The position numbers and the translations under genes were made by a program. From positions 3,534,001 through 3,598,000 of the forward strand of contig NZ_CP110001.1 in NCBI RefSeq assembly GCF_025947185.1: 64,000 bases of DNA, read 5' to 3'. The notes under the pieces were generated by a model that was given only the letters and a program-made list of their open reading frames with translations, was not told the DNA's origin and searched no databases. This DNA comes from Flavobacterium sp. N2038. Its GTDB lineage: Bacteria > Bacteroidota > Bacteroidia > Flavobacteriales > Flavobacteriaceae. Shown here in pieces: positions 32,575 through 42,577 of this stretch (positions are counted from its first letter, which is position 1; each line of letters opens with the position of its first letter).

Positions 32575-35376
32575 CTATACAGCTAAGATATACTCCACTA
32601 ATCCCATTTCGTGCTGTAAATCCATTTTTTTGCGTAATCGGTATCTTTTTATTTCTACACTTCTTACTGAAATATTAAATAAAGGAGCAATCTCTTTTGA
32701 AGAAAGATTCAGTCGAAGATAAGCGCATAATCGAAGATCATTTGGTGTTAAAGCCGGATGCATTTGTTTAATGCGTTTTAGAAAATCTTTATCAGCATTA
32801 TCAAACGCTTCTTTAAAAACATTCCACGAATCTTCTTCCGTAATGTTTTTATTAATTGTACTGATAACAGACTTTATGTTAGAGCTGTCATTTTGTGCCG
32901 TTTTTTTCAAATCGTCTTTTATAAAAGCCAGCAATTCATTTTTACTATTTAAACTCATTGTCGAAACTGCCAGTTCACGGTTTTTATTATCCACATCCTG
33001 CGAGAGCTGTTCGTTACGCAATTTCATTAGCTGTTGTTCGTTTTCCAGCTCCTGTATTTCCAGTAAAAGATTATTTTCTTCAATCAGTTTCTCTTTTTGT
33101 TTCTGATAATAGTTTGTGTACGCTTTATTTATAAAATAAGCCATTACAAGTATTAAAAGAAAATAGATAAAAAAGGCCAGATTAGTGAGATACCAGGGTT
33201 TTAAAACCGTAAAAGTATAAACAGCCGTTTTTTCCAATATGGTATTGGCGTATTTTGCCCGAACTTTAAAAGTATATCTTCCCGGAGCCAGATTTTTAAA
33301 ATTTACTGTGGCTTTTGTACTCCACTCGCTCCATTCGTTTTGAAATCCTTCTAAGAGATATTGATATTCTGAATTGATATATTTATTATACTCGGGAACG
33401 CTGTAACAAAAGGTCACATTATTTTCGTTTGAATGAAAATCTCCCTCACTTTCAAGATCAACATTTTTCAACGTTTCATTTTGTTTGTTTATAGCAATAT
33501 CAGTGATAAAAACATTATAATTCTTAAAACTTAAATCATCGATATTTAAGGCATAATAACCATCTGTTGTGCCAATCAGGTAGATTGATTTTGAAATTTG
33601 AGTAATATTCTCATATCCCAGCATGGAGTTGGTCAAAGAAGAAGGAATGGGGATTATGTTTTGTTTTAACTGATTGCTTAGTTTACTTGCAGAAAAGTAA
33701 TGGATATAGTTTCGGGAAAAAAGCCAGATTTTATTCGAGTTATCTACAATTAATTTACCAGAAGTATATTCGTCTTTTTCAAAAATCGAGCTTAAAAGGC
33801 TGTCTTTTTCAAATTGCCTTGTTTTTGGATTAAGCCTGAAGATTCCACCTTTATAGGCATAATAAATAGTTCCGTTAAACTTTGTTAAACTGGCACGTTT
33901 TCCTTTTAATGGCGATTTATAGGTATAGAATCCGTCTGTTTTTAATAAAGACTGATCCAGTTTTAATCTAAAAATGCCTTTGTATTCATGACTAACATAA
34001 ATATCTAAATTACCGGACACTTCAAAATAACGGGAGGAGTAATCAAACCCCTGAATTTTATTTCTGAATACCCACTGATTATTTAATTTTTCTAAAACAG
34101 AAATTCCATAATAATTTCCTTGCAACAATTGATTTTTATTGCCCGGAACGGTTTCAAATTTCCAGGTTCCGGAAGCAGAAAAAATATTCCTTGCTGAATC
34201 ATTTGTCACTACAAAAGTCCCGGAATCATGTCCGCAAAAAAGCGTATTATCATATACAAATAATGACCAGACCTGTCCTTTTGTTCCGTTTATAAATTTG
34301 AAATCTGAGTTACTTTGAATGGGTTTATAAAACAATCCCTGATTTGTTCCGATATATAATAATCCGTTAAAAGTAGCCGATGCGTATACCGTTCCCAAAA
34401 CTCCCGTATCATCTGTAAAACTATGTACCGGCGACTGGATATTAATGCAATTTATTCCGTTATCAAGACCTGTCCATAAATTCTGGTCATTGTCTTCAAA
34501 AAGAGACAAAGCAGTATTATTGCTCAATCCTTTGCTCTGCGTAAGATGGTATTTTAGTTTCCCATTATCTGATAAGACAAAAATACCGTTAGAAACAGTT
34601 CCTAAAGCAAAACTACCATCTTTAAGACGCTGACTGCTGTATACAAAACTCGATTTTAATTCGGCATCAACATCTGTAACAACACGGGTCAAAGTACTTC
34701 CAATCAGTTTATAAATACCATCTAATTGAGTCTGAATTAGTAATCCATCATCAGTTGTGAAGACATTTGCGATAGTGTTTTTTTTCAGAATAGGGTTATC
34801 AGAAACTAATTTTGCTTTTCCGCTTTCAATCTCAAAAAGCCCTTCTTTTATCGTCTGAAAATAAATGGCATTTTTTGGAGCAAACGATTTTACAACACCG
34901 TTTTTTGGGGCAATAATTTTAAATTTTCCGGTCTTGGTATCATAAATATAAATTCGATTAAGAGACTGAAACAAGATCCATTGATCATATTTCAGGATAT
35001 TCCAGAACTGTTCATCGTCTAAAATCTTATTTTTGATGGTATCGCTTAGCGAAGTATATTTTAGTTTACCATCAGCTTTTCTGGTCCAGTAACCAAAATT
35101 CATATAAGTGCCGGTGTAAATTTTGTTTCCAATCACTTTTACAGACCGGATTACAGTCTCGTTTGGTGCCGAATACAATTGCCAGGTAGTTCCGTTATAT
35201 TCCAAAAGACCGTCATTATTCGCAAAATACAAGAAATTCCTGTCGTCCTGTGAAATCATCCAGCTTTGATTCCCGGCACCATAAACACTTGCCGTATATT
35301 TAACAATGGGTGGTAGTTCTTGCGAGAACAACACGAAATTTATCAAAAGTAGTAAAGCAGAAAATTTAGTTTTCAA
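32575..35376 (-). CDS. Membrane-anchored propeller/Y_Y_Y regulator with LuxR-type HTH
   Basis: This 933-residue protein has a signal peptide (FSALLLLINFVLFSQ), a periplasmic two-component-regulator-type propeller (about residues 25-640), a Y_Y_Y domain (about 655-725, FQNEWSEWSTKATVNFKNLA), one membrane helix (LAFFIYFLLILVMAYFI, about 730-750), a long coiled coil (EKLIEENNLLLEIQELENEQ) and a cytoplasmic helix-turn-helix near the end (LRLNLSSKEIAPLFNISVRS). It lacks histidine kinase and receiver domains, so it is a one-component sensor that acts from the membrane. The start is TTG; no ATG gives the signal peptide. It probably activates the susC operon. Confidence 0.85.
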   Translation of the reverse strand: MKTKFSALLLLINFVLFSQELPPIVKYTASVYGAGNQSWMISQDDRNFLYFANNDGLLEYNGTTWQLYSAPNETVIRSVKVIGNKIYTGTYMNFGYWTRKADGKLKYTSLSDTIKNKILDDEQFWNILKYDQWILFQSLNRIYIYDTKTGKFKIIAPKNGVVKSFAPKNAIYFQTIKEGLFEIESGKAKLVSDNPILKKNTIANVFTTDDGLLIQTQLDGIYKLIGSTLTRVVTDVDAELKSSFVYSSQRLKDGSFALGTVSNGIFVLSDNGKLKYHLTQSKGLSNNTALSLFEDNDQNLWTGLDNGINCINIQSPVHSFTDDTGVLGTVYASATFNGLLYIGTNQGLFYKPIQSNSDFKFINGTKGQVWSLFVYDNTLFCGHDSGTFVVTNDSARNIFSASGTWKFETVPGNKNQLLQGNYYGISVLEKLNNQWVFRNKIQGFDYSSRYFEVSGNLDIYVSHEYKGIFRLKLDQSLLKTDGFYTYKSPLKGKRASLTKFNGTIYYAYKGGIFRLNPKTRQFEKDSLLSSIFEKDEYTSGKLIVDNSNKIWLFSRNYIHYFSASKLSNQLKQNIIPIPSSLTNSMLGYENITQISKSIYLIGTTDGYYALNIDDLSFKNYNVFITDIAINKQNETLKNVDLESEGDFHSNENNVTFCYSVPEYNKYINSEYQYLLEGFQNEWSEWSTKATVNFKNLAPGRYTFKVRAKYANTILEKTAVYTFTVLKPWYLTNLAFFIYFLLILVMAYFINKAYTNYYQKQKEKLIEENNLLLEIQELENEQQLMKLRNEQLSQDVDNKNRELAVSTMSLNSKNELLAFIKDDLKKTAQNDSSNIKSVISTINKNITEEDSWNVFKEAFDNADKDFLKRIKQMHPALTPNDLRLCAYLRLNLSSKEIAPLFNISVRSVEIKRYRLRKKMDLQHEMGLVEYILAV

Positions 35377-35470
35377 ATTTATCTTGGGATTAATTCGTTA
35401 TTAAAACACTTCTAAAATAGCTTATTTTATATTGAAACAATAATTTTTAATAAAATAAAGATTTTACACC

Positions 35471-35765
35471 ATAGCCCGTGGTTTTAACCACAAGAAACAG
35501 ATTGTGATGATATATCTTGCGTTCCAGGGGTTGAAACTGCTGGTTATATTCTCCAATAAATTCTCAAACATATTCAAATATAGCCCGTGGTTTCAACCAC
35601 AGGAAACTGATTGTGATGACCTACCTTGCGCTCCAGCGGTTGAAACCGCTGGCTATGTTCCCAAATAAATCCTAAACATATCAAATATAGCCCGTGGTTT
35701 CAACCACGGGAAACAGATTACCATAATATACCTCGAGCTCCAGCGGTTAAAACCGCTCGCAATAT
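35471..35765. repeat. Three tandem modules of paired palindromes (REP/BIME-like)
   Basis: Three modules of about 80 bases start at 35471, 35580 and 35687 (period 107-109). Each begins ATAGCCCGTGG and contains a hairpin CCCGTGGTTTCAACCACGGG (perfect only in the third), a spacer with GAAACNGATT, and a second hairpin AGCGGTTGAAACCGCT, ending GGCTAT in the middle copy. The ends ATAGCC/GGCTAT are also inverted. Spacers of about 28 bases (CCAATAAATTCTCAAACATA-like) are conserved too. Differences between copies often keep base pairing, which suggests a functional hairpin. The structure recalls REP/BIME elements moved by TnpA-REP transposases; no transposase is present here. Confidence 0.85.
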
Positions 35766-35849
35766 TATTGCATTTTAATTAAAATCAAACATGGTAAATC
35801 TGTTAAGATTTGGAACAATCTCCTTAACTAAACTCAATTCAAAATTGAT

Positions 35850-35857
35850 TACTTTTG
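35850..35857 (+). promoter_or_regulatory. Candidate -7 element of uvrA
   Basis: TACTTTTG fits TAnnTTTG and lies 18 bases before the ATG at 35876. No clear -33 box is seen. Confidence 0.45.
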
Positions 35858-35875
35858 TAAAAATTGACTTTTTTT

Positions 35876-38671
35876 ATGCAAATTGATCTTTCTACACTCG
35901 ACCCGAAGCAAAATATTATCATTAAAGGCGCGCAGGTACATAATTTAAAAAATGTAGATGTTGCTATTCCACGAAACAAACTTGTTGTAATCACAGGGCT
36001 TTCAGGATCAGGAAAGTCGAGTCTGGCATTTGATACTTTGTATGCCGAGGGACAACGTCGTTATGTGGAGAGTTTATCTTCATATGCACGTCAGTTTTTA
36101 GGACGTTTAGATAAACCCAAAGTAGAATATATTAAAGGTATTGCTCCGGCAATTGCCATTGAGCAAAAGGTAAATACTACCAATGCGCGTTCGACTGTCG
36201 GGACATCTACTGAAATTTACGATTACGTTAAACTTCTATATGCCAGAATTGGCCGCACTTATTCTCCAATTTCAGGACAAGAAGTCAAAAAAAACACGGT
36301 TACTGATGTTATTTCTGATGTTAAAAACTTAGAGATAGACAGTAAATGGCTTTTACTCGCCCCTATTCATTTAGAAGAAGGACGTCAGCTTGAAGATAAG
36401 TTAAAAGTACTTTTACAGCAAGGTTTTGCTCGTATTTTAGTAGATAATGAAATGGTCCGTCTGGATGATTTCACTTCTTCAGAAATTCATTCGTTAGACA
36501 ATAAAGATATTTTATTAATTATTGACCGTATTGTCGTTAAAGAGGAAGAAGAATTCTACAATCGTCTTGCCGATGCTGTACAAACGGCCTTTTTTGAAGG
36601 AAAAGGAATTTGTTTTCTGCAAGAATTAGGCTCAGATAAAAGATTCTCTTATTCTAATAATTTTGAACTTGACGGCATTACTTTTTTAGAGCCCAATGTA
36701 CATTTATTCAGCTTTAACAATCCATACGGCGCCTGTCCGGTTTGTGAAGGCTACGGAAACATCATTGGTATCGATGCTGACTTAGTGGTTCCAAATACTT
36801 CTCTGTCTGTTTTTGAAAGTGCCATTTATCCATGGCGTGGTGATAGCATGAGCTGGTACAAGGACGAATTGGTAAAACATGCTTACAAATTCGATTTTCC
36901 AATTCATAAACCTTACTTCCAGTTAACAGAAGAACAAAAAGATTTAATCTGGAAAGGAAATCAATATTTTCAGGGTTTAAATGATTTCTTTAAAGAATTG
37001 GAAGAAAAAAATTACAAAATACAAAACCGCGTAATGTTATCCCGTTATCGCGGAAAAACTAAATGTCATGCATGTCGTGGAAAACGCTTACGCGAAGAAG
37101 CTTCTTATGTAAAAATTAATGGTAAAACGGTATCAGAATTAGTTGATTTACCGATTAGACATTTGGTTACTTTTTTCAAAAACATCGAATTAAATGTTTA
37201 CGAAGCACAGATAGCCAAACGTTTGATGGTCGAAATCAACAATCGTTTATCGTTCCTGACAGAAGTTGGTCTGGACTACCTTACTTTAAACCGAAATTCC
37301 TCTACCCTTTCCGGAGGAGAATCACAACGTATTAATCTTGCTACGTCTCTGGGAAGCAGTTTAGTAGGTTCTATGTATATTTTGGATGAACCAAGTATTG
37401 GTCTTCATCCTAAAGATTCTGAGCGATTGATAAAGGTTTTGCTTTCGCTTCGTGATTTAGGAAATACAGTAATTGTAGTCGAACATGATGAAGATATCAT
37501 GAAAGCGGCTGATATGATTATTGATATTGGTCCCGAGGCAGGAACTTTTGGAGGAAAACTAGTAGCTCAGGGTACTTATGCAGAGATTTTAAAATCGGAT
37601 TCGCTTACTTCAAAATACCTGAACGGAGCGCTGGAAATATCGGTTCCGAAAAAGAGACGAAAATTCAAAAATCATATTGATATTGTTGGTGCCCGCGAAA
37701 ATAACTTAAAGAATATTAATGTTACTTTTCCTTTGGATGTTTTAACGGTTGTAACCGGAGTTTCCGGAAGCGGAAAAAGTACTCTGATTAAAAAGATTTT
37801 ATTTCCTGCTATGCAGAAAAAACTGGAAAATGCTGCCGAAAAAGCGGGACAGTTTACAGAATTAAAAGGTTCTTTCTCTCAGATAAAACATATTGAATAC
37901 GTAGATCAAAACCCGATTGGAAGAAGTTCAAGATCAAATCCGGTAACTTACATTAAAGCCTATGATGATATTCGTGATTTGTATGCTAAAGAAAAATTAT
38001 CCAAAATAAGAGGTTATCAGGCTAAGCATTTTTCTTTTAATGTTGATGGAGGCCGTTGCGAAACTTGTAAAGGAGAAGGCTCGATAAACGTTGAAATGGT
38101 CTTTATGGCCGACGTTTCTTTACCATGTGAAACTTGTGGAGGAAAACGATTTAAAAAAGAAATCTTAGAAATCAATTTTGACGATAAAAACATCAACGAT
38201 ATTCTAACCATGACTATTGATGATGCGATTGCTTTTTTTGAAAAAAATAAACAAACAAAAATTACACAGAAACTACAGCCTTTACAAGATGTAGGTTTAG
38301 GATATGTACAATTAGGGCAATCTTCTTCTACTCTTTCAGGAGGTGAAGCACAACGTATCAAATTAGCCTCCTTTTTAGTAAAAGGGGCAACAAAAGACAA
38401 AGCCTTATTTGTTTTTGATGAACCAACAACCGGCTTGCATTTTCATGACATCAAAAAATTGCTGGCTTCATTTGATGCTTTAATCGAAAAAGGACATTCT
38501 ATAATCGTAATTGAACACAATCTGGATTTGATAAAATGTGCCGACTGGATTATCGATTTAGGTCCTGAAGGTGGTGAAAATGGCGGGCATTTGTTAGCCG
38601 TTGGAACTCCGGAAGATGTTGTTAAAGTAAAAGAATCTGTAACGGGAGTTTATTTGAAGGACAAAATTTAA
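35876..38671 (+). CDS. uvrA: Excinuclease ABC subunit A
   Basis: This 931-residue protein recognises DNA damage in nucleotide excision repair. Both ABC halves are complete: Walker [10 protein letters not shown] and signature LSGGESQRI in the first, GVSGSGKST and LSGGEAQRI in the second, each with Walker B ([23 protein letters not shown]). Cysteine pairs of the zinc modules are present (CPVCEGYG with [17 protein letters not shown] with CETCGGKRF). The length is normal. A TTG start four codons upstream is possible, but the ATG at 35876 is favoured by its distance to the -7 box. Confidence 0.95.
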   Translation: MQIDLSTLDPKQNIIIKGAQVHNLKNVDVAIPRNKLVVITGLSGSGKSSLAFDTLYAEGQRRYVESLSSYARQFLGRLDKPKVEYIKGIAPAIAIEQKVNTTNARSTVGTSTEIYDYVKLLYARIGRTYSPISGQEVKKNTVTDVISDVKNLEIDSKWLLLAPIHLEEGRQLEDKLKVLLQQGFARILVDNEMVRLDDFTSSEIHSLDNKDILLIIDRIVVKEEEEFYNRLADAVQTAFFEGKGICFLQELGSDKRFSYSNNFELDGITFLEPNVHLFSFNNPYGACPVCEGYGNIIGIDADLVVPNTSLSVFESAIYPWRGDSMSWYKDELVKHAYKFDFPIHKPYFQLTEEQKDLIWKGNQYFQGLNDFFKELEEKNYKIQNRVMLSRYRGKTKCHACRGKRLREEASYVKINGKTVSELVDLPIRHLVTFFKNIELNVYEAQIAKRLMVEINNRLSFLTEVGLDYLTLNRNSSTLSGGESQRINLATSLGSSLVGSMYILDEPSIGLHPKDSERLIKVLLSLRDLGNTVIVVEHDEDIMKAADMIIDIGPEAGTFGGKLVAQGTYAEILKSDSLTSKYLNGALEISVPKKRRKFKNHIDIVGARENNLKNINVTFPLDVLTVVTGVSGSGKSTLIKKILFPAMQKKLENAAEKAGQFTELKGSFSQIKHIEYVDQNPIGRSSRSNPVTYIKAYDDIRDLYAKEKLSKIRGYQAKHFSFNVDGGRCETCKGEGSINVEMVFMADVSLPCETCGGKRFKKEILEINFDDKNINDILTMTIDDAIAFFEKNKQTKITQKLQPLQDVGLGYVQLGQSSSTLSGGEAQRIKLASFLVKGATKDKALFVFDEPTTGLHFHDIKKLLASFDALIEKGHSIIVIEHNLDLIKCADWIIDLGPEGGENGGHLLAVGTPEDVVKVKESVTGVYLKDKI

Positions 38672-38673
38672 AA

Positions 38674-38775
38674 AAAATCCAAATCTTAAATTCCAAATTC
38701 CAACTTGACTAAACTTAATTGTTTCAAAAAGTATTTTCTAAAAAATTGGAATTTGGAATTTAAGATTTGGATTTT
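38674..38775. repeat. Perfect 30-base inverted repeat, AATTCCAAATT family
   Basis: Positions 38674-38703 (core AAATTCCAAATTCCAA) are the exact complement of 38746-38775, with a 42-base loop. It lies between convergent uvrA and a small gene and may terminate both transcripts. Shorter members of the family are found at 8072 and 13628. Confidence 0.9.
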
Positions 38776-38781
38776 AATTTT

Positions 38782-39081
38782 TTAAGCTACTAAACATTTT
38801 TCTTCAAAAGGAAAGCCATCTTCATCAATGGCAACTAATATCTTTTTTTGCTTTGAGGCTTCGAAAGTAAGATAAAGCCATGCAAATGACCACAATCCTA
38901 AAGTCAGGCAAAAAATAGTAAAATTCAAACCATGGTTTACTACTTTTCCGCCTTTAGAAAGGACAGCAAAAAGTAATTCATCATTTCGCTCTTCCAGTAT
39001 AAATCCTTTATGAATTTTGTTTGATATCATATTAGAGAACACTTGCAAGCTTTGTTCCTGACTAAGTTGATTGTTTTTCAT
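38782..39081 (-). CDS. Small membrane protein of unknown function
   Basis: This 99-residue protein has an N-terminal helical part (LSQEQSLQVFSNMISNKIHK), a beta-like middle and a hydrophobic segment at about residues 52-73 (FTIFCLTLGLWSFAWLYLTF), followed by EASKQKKILVAIDEDGFPFE. The open frame extends to a TTG at 39090, but the ATG at 39081 is preferred. I do not recognise a family with certainty. Confidence 0.55.
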   Translation of the reverse strand: MKNNQLSQEQSLQVFSNMISNKIHKGFILEERNDELLFAVLSKGGKVVNHGLNFTIFCLTLGLWSFAWLYLTFEASKQKKILVAIDEDGFPFEEKCLVA

Positions 39082-39324
39082 AATCTTCAATTAAAAAATA
39101 TTAATCTTACTATTACTACAATTACTTAATGCTTTTCATAATTATAAAAAGCATTTCAATCTTAATAAAACACCAAAATCTCAGTTTTTATTGCGTTATA
39201 CATGAACATTTTTATCATATTTCGCAAACTATTATTAAATTCTTAGCTAAATTTAGTTTTTACAAAATTAAACTCAAAATAACCTCTGTTAAAATTTCAA
39301 AGCTACTCTCAAAATATCAACAAC

Positions 39325-40968
39325 TTAACTTTTATTCTTAACATTAAATGAAGGTGTTTCATAATCTTTATCTAAATAATCAGACGGAATCGTTGTCGTG
39401 TTTCCGTCGCGCAAGGCATTGTAATGTGGCGACATAATTTCGATTCCGGCTTCATTAAAAGAGTCCTGAATGTTTTGATGCAGTGAAGAGTAAATTCTGG
39501 GCTGCTTTGTTGGTTCTTTTGTATAGACATTTATCTGATAGGAAACATAAAAATCATCTAAGCTGGTTTGTAACACAAAAGGCTCAGGCGTTTTTTCTGT
39601 TAACTCTGTTTTTGATGCGGCAATAATCAGCGCTTTGTGAATAGCTGTCCAGGGAACATCATAGCCAATAGTTACTGTTGTATGAATTAGCAAACCATTT
39701 GTGGAATGTTTGGTATTAGCAGAAAAATTTGTTGAAGTGCTGGATAAAACTGTTGCGTTAGGAATGGTGATATCCTCAAACTTTGGAGTTCTTATTCTTG
39801 TAACCAAAGCTGTTTTTTCAATTACTTCCCCGCTTACATCACCAATCTTGATAAAATCACCAATTTTAAACGGACGCATATAGGTAATAACCAATCCTGC
39901 AACCATATTTGCTATGGCATTTGAAGATCCTAATGAAAATAAAATCCCCACAAACACAGAAACGCCTTTAAAAATATCAGAATCAGATCCTGGCAGATAA
40001 GGAAATATAATCACGAGCATGAAGGCGAACATCAAAAATCGAATAATATTGAATGTTGGCATCGCCCAGTCGCTATAAAAGCCATCTATTTTTATATTTT
40101 CCTTTTTAATTTCATCAAAAAAGAACTTGATTATTTTTATGCTATATCTAAAAATAATAATGATAACAAAAATGGTAACCAGACTTGGTAAAAATCCAAC
40201 AAAACCCATTACAGCCAATTTTGCCGGAGTAAGTATCCAACGCAATAAAGTTGTGGTATAAACCTCTGTTGCCGGAAAAATGCTAAATAATACCGGCAAT
40301 GAAAGATAAACGATAAAAATAAGCACAATAACTTTTATGAACCCAAACAGTTTCATACTCAAAAACTGCTGTTTCTGTGCCGTTAGTATATTTATATTAT
40401 TATAGGCAATTCCTTTAAAGTATTTATCACTCTTTTTTAAAATTCGAAGTTTTACCCAATTGAAGATTTTGTTTACAACAAACAACATCAATCCGATTAA
40501 AAAAATCAACAATGCAGTATATCCAAGTCTTTTAGGAAGTTGGGAATAGTTTTCATTCTGATAAATAACAGCTCGTTTTATCAAAGCAGCATTTCGTTTT
40601 GCTACAAAAGCTTTTGTTTGATTTTCGACTTTGGCATCATTCTCTAAAATAGACATGAGGATAAAATCACCTTTATAAGTAATGTCCTCAGAAATATCAG
40701 AAGAAACAACTTCGAGCGAATCAGGATCAAAAAAAGAATCCTCGTATAGTTTCTTAATTTTTTCGCTGATCGCATTGGCTCTGTTTTCAGCAGAAAAAGA
40801 GCCTACATTGTTGTAAACATAAAAAAGTGTGTCTTTGAAAGGACTTACAGGATAACCTTTTAATTTTGCCTTAACAGCTACTGCATGTACAGTATCTTTT
40901 TGAGCAAAAGTTAATGAAGAAACAAAAAAGAAAAAGAAGGCTAAAATACAAATGATTTTACTTTTCAT
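39325..40968 (-). CDS. MscS-family mechanosensitive channel with extended N-terminus
   Basis: This 547-residue protein has a signal peptide (FFFFVSSLTFAQ), a periplasmic domain to about residue 145, then five or so membrane helices (LGYTALLIFLIGLMLFVVNK, VIVLIFIVYLSLPVLFSIFP, LAVMGFVGFLPSLVTIFVII, IIRFLMFAFMLVIIF, FVGILFSLGSSNAIANMVAG). The pore-lining helix is followed by the MscS beta domain with FKIGDFIKIGDVSGEVIEKT and the alpha/beta C-terminus. It would open on membrane tension or act as an ion channel. A -7-like TATATTTG on the minus strand (41003-41010) lies about 35 bases before the start. Confidence 0.88.
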   Translation of the reverse strand: MKSKIICILAFFFFFVSSLTFAQKDTVHAVAVKAKLKGYPVSPFKDTLFYVYNNVGSFSAENRANAISEKIKKLYEDSFFDPDSLEVVSSDISEDITYKGDFILMSILENDAKVENQTKAFVAKRNAALIKRAVIYQNENYSQLPKRLGYTALLIFLIGLMLFVVNKIFNWVKLRILKKSDKYFKGIAYNNINILTAQKQQFLSMKLFGFIKVIVLIFIVYLSLPVLFSIFPATEVYTTTLLRWILTPAKLAVMGFVGFLPSLVTIFVIIIIFRYSIKIIKFFFDEIKKENIKIDGFYSDWAMPTFNIIRFLMFAFMLVIIFPYLPGSDSDIFKGVSVFVGILFSLGSSNAIANMVAGLVITYMRPFKIGDFIKIGDVSGEVIEKTALVTRIRTPKFEDITIPNATVLSSTSTNFSANTKHSTNGLLIHTTVTIGYDVPWTAIHKALIIAASKTELTEKTPEPFVLQTSLDDFYVSYQINVYTKEPTKQPRIYSSLHQNIQDSFNEAGIEIMSPHYNALRDGNTTTIPSDYLDKDYETPSFNVKNKS

Positions 40969-41064
40969 AAACTATTAGAAACAAATTGGTTATCCTTTCT
41001 AACAAATATAAAAACAAAAATGATACAAATTTAACTTTGCACTTTAATACTCAAAAAAATCGTA

Positions 41065-42534
41065 TTAAATTTTAATTCCTACTTTTTTCAAAAGAGTATC
41101 AATTACTTTATTGATGTCTGGGGAAATATTAAACTTATAATTTAGATACACATATAAAATCGTCACCAAAATCGATTTTAAAGCGATACTAATTAATTGG
41201 AAGAATGGAAATTCCCAAAAATAAAACACCAGAAACAGAACAAATGTTAATAAGGCAGAATAGACTGTTTCTTTTGTAAAAGGATACAAGTGAAGCTTCT
41301 TTACCACAAAAAGTAATTTAGCCAAACTGTATAAAGTAATTGATAGTAATGTTGCAAATGCAGAACCGAAAATTCCAAAAATAGGAATAAAAATCATGTT
41401 TAAGACTATCGTCAAAACCACCAGCATTAATCCTAAATACAAGACCATTCTGTAATATTTTGTATTGAAAATAATGGCGTTATTGTTTCCTAAAATCAAA
41501 TCAAAATACTTAGAAAGCCCAATCATAAATACTACCGCAATTCCTCCGCTGTATTCTTTTGGAACCAATTGATACAATTGATTGATATTTACGAAAATAC
41601 ACAGCATTACAAATCCGCCGACCATCTGAAGATTAATTGACGTTTTTTTATAGAGCTGATTTAATTCATCAAATTTATTTTCGTGCATTAATTTTGCTGT
41701 AATTGGATATACAATCTGATGCATAGCACGACTTGGAACTGAAATTACCAAAGCAATATAAGTTGCAACGGAATAGAATGCAATGTTATCAATAATCATA
41801 TATTGATTCAATATCATTTTATCTCCATCTAAAAGTAAATTAGCTACACTCCCTGACAAAATAATATAAAATGTATAAACCAGTATATCTTTAGTATTTT
41901 TTGGCTTAGTAAACTGAAAAACTGGTTTCTTAACACTAAATGCGTAAAACATAGTAACTAAAAATGCCAATAAATACAGCACTGCAGTTGCATATACAAA
42001 TCCCTCAACAGTAAGTATATTATAATAAACCGCTATCAATAAAAACAGAGAAAACAATCTTAGACCGATTTCTTTAATAAAGTTACCAAAAACAGAGTGC
42101 ATATGAACACGAGCCCAGGCATAAAAAATTTCGAAATAAGCCATAGTCAAAGCTATAAATGGTATAAGCCAAATATAACTTTTGACAATTGCATTCTTTT
42201 TGGATAAAAAGAACAAAATTTGATCATAGAAACAAAGTCCAATTATTAACAGAGGAATTATTAATAGAATGGGAAACAAAACCGTAAAAGATAAAAATCG
42301 GGATTTTTCTTCATCGGTTTTATATTGAGAATAAAATTTTACCAATGTATTTTGCATTCCAATAGCAAACAACGGCATTATAACATTTGCACTGGAAGTT
42401 ATATAGTTAGTCAATCCATAAAAAGTTGCCCCCAGAAAAATTGGATATAAATAAAGTGTATTAATGGCTCCGATGCCAAAACCAATGTATGTAATTACAG
42501 TGTTTTTAAAAGATTGATTTAAGACAATACCCAT
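41065..42534 (-). CDS. Polysaccharide flippase (Wzx/MATE-like)
   Basis: This 489-residue integral membrane protein has 12-14 predicted helices and the overall pattern of polysaccharide biosynthesis flippases: an N-terminal helix with YIGFGIGAINTLYLYPIFLG, and repeated helices with few charges. It would move lipid-linked saccharides across the inner membrane. It is in line with the glycosyltransferase gene 43 bases upstream. Confidence 0.85.
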   Translation of the reverse strand: MGIVLNQSFKNTVITYIGFGIGAINTLYLYPIFLGATFYGLTNYITSSANVIMPLFAIGMQNTLVKFYSQYKTDEEKSRFLSFTVLFPILLIIPLLIIGLCFYDQILFFLSKKNAIVKSYIWLIPFIALTMAYFEIFYAWARVHMHSVFGNFIKEIGLRLFSLFLLIAVYYNILTVEGFVYATAVLYLLAFLVTMFYAFSVKKPVFQFTKPKNTKDILVYTFYIILSGSVANLLLDGDKMILNQYMIIDNIAFYSVATYIALVISVPSRAMHQIVYPITAKLMHENKFDELNQLYKKTSINLQMVGGFVMLCIFVNINQLYQLVPKEYSGGIAVVFMIGLSKYFDLILGNNNAIIFNTKYYRMVLYLGLMLVVLTIVLNMIFIPIFGIFGSAFATLLSITLYSLAKLLFVVKKLHLYPFTKETVYSALLTFVLFLVFYFWEFPFFQLISIALKSILVTILYVYLNYKFNISPDINKVIDTLLKKVGIKI

Positions 42535-42577
42535 TTTTGGATTTCTGAATTTAGATTTTAGATTTTGCCACGTTTGA

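Larger units (their letters stand above)
35377..35875. other. Intergenic region with three-copy repeat array
   Basis: About 500 bases between the regulator and uvrA. It contains the array at 35471-35765, and no gene. The promoter of uvrA is at its right end. Confidence 0.7.

Noticed and set aside
35367..35376. -7 box TAAATTTG for the propeller regulator
   Set aside because: It overlaps the TTG start codon itself, so it cannot be the promoter of that gene; taken as coincidence.
35471..35765. CRISPR array
   Set aside because: The repeats are about 80 bases with internal hairpins and the spacers are similar to each other; there are only three copies and no cas genes.
39129..39341. 70-codon frame on the plus strand
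   Set aside because: Composition is Lys/Ile/Phe-rich like AT-rich noncoding DNA, it overlaps the MscS gene end, and no start signal is seen.
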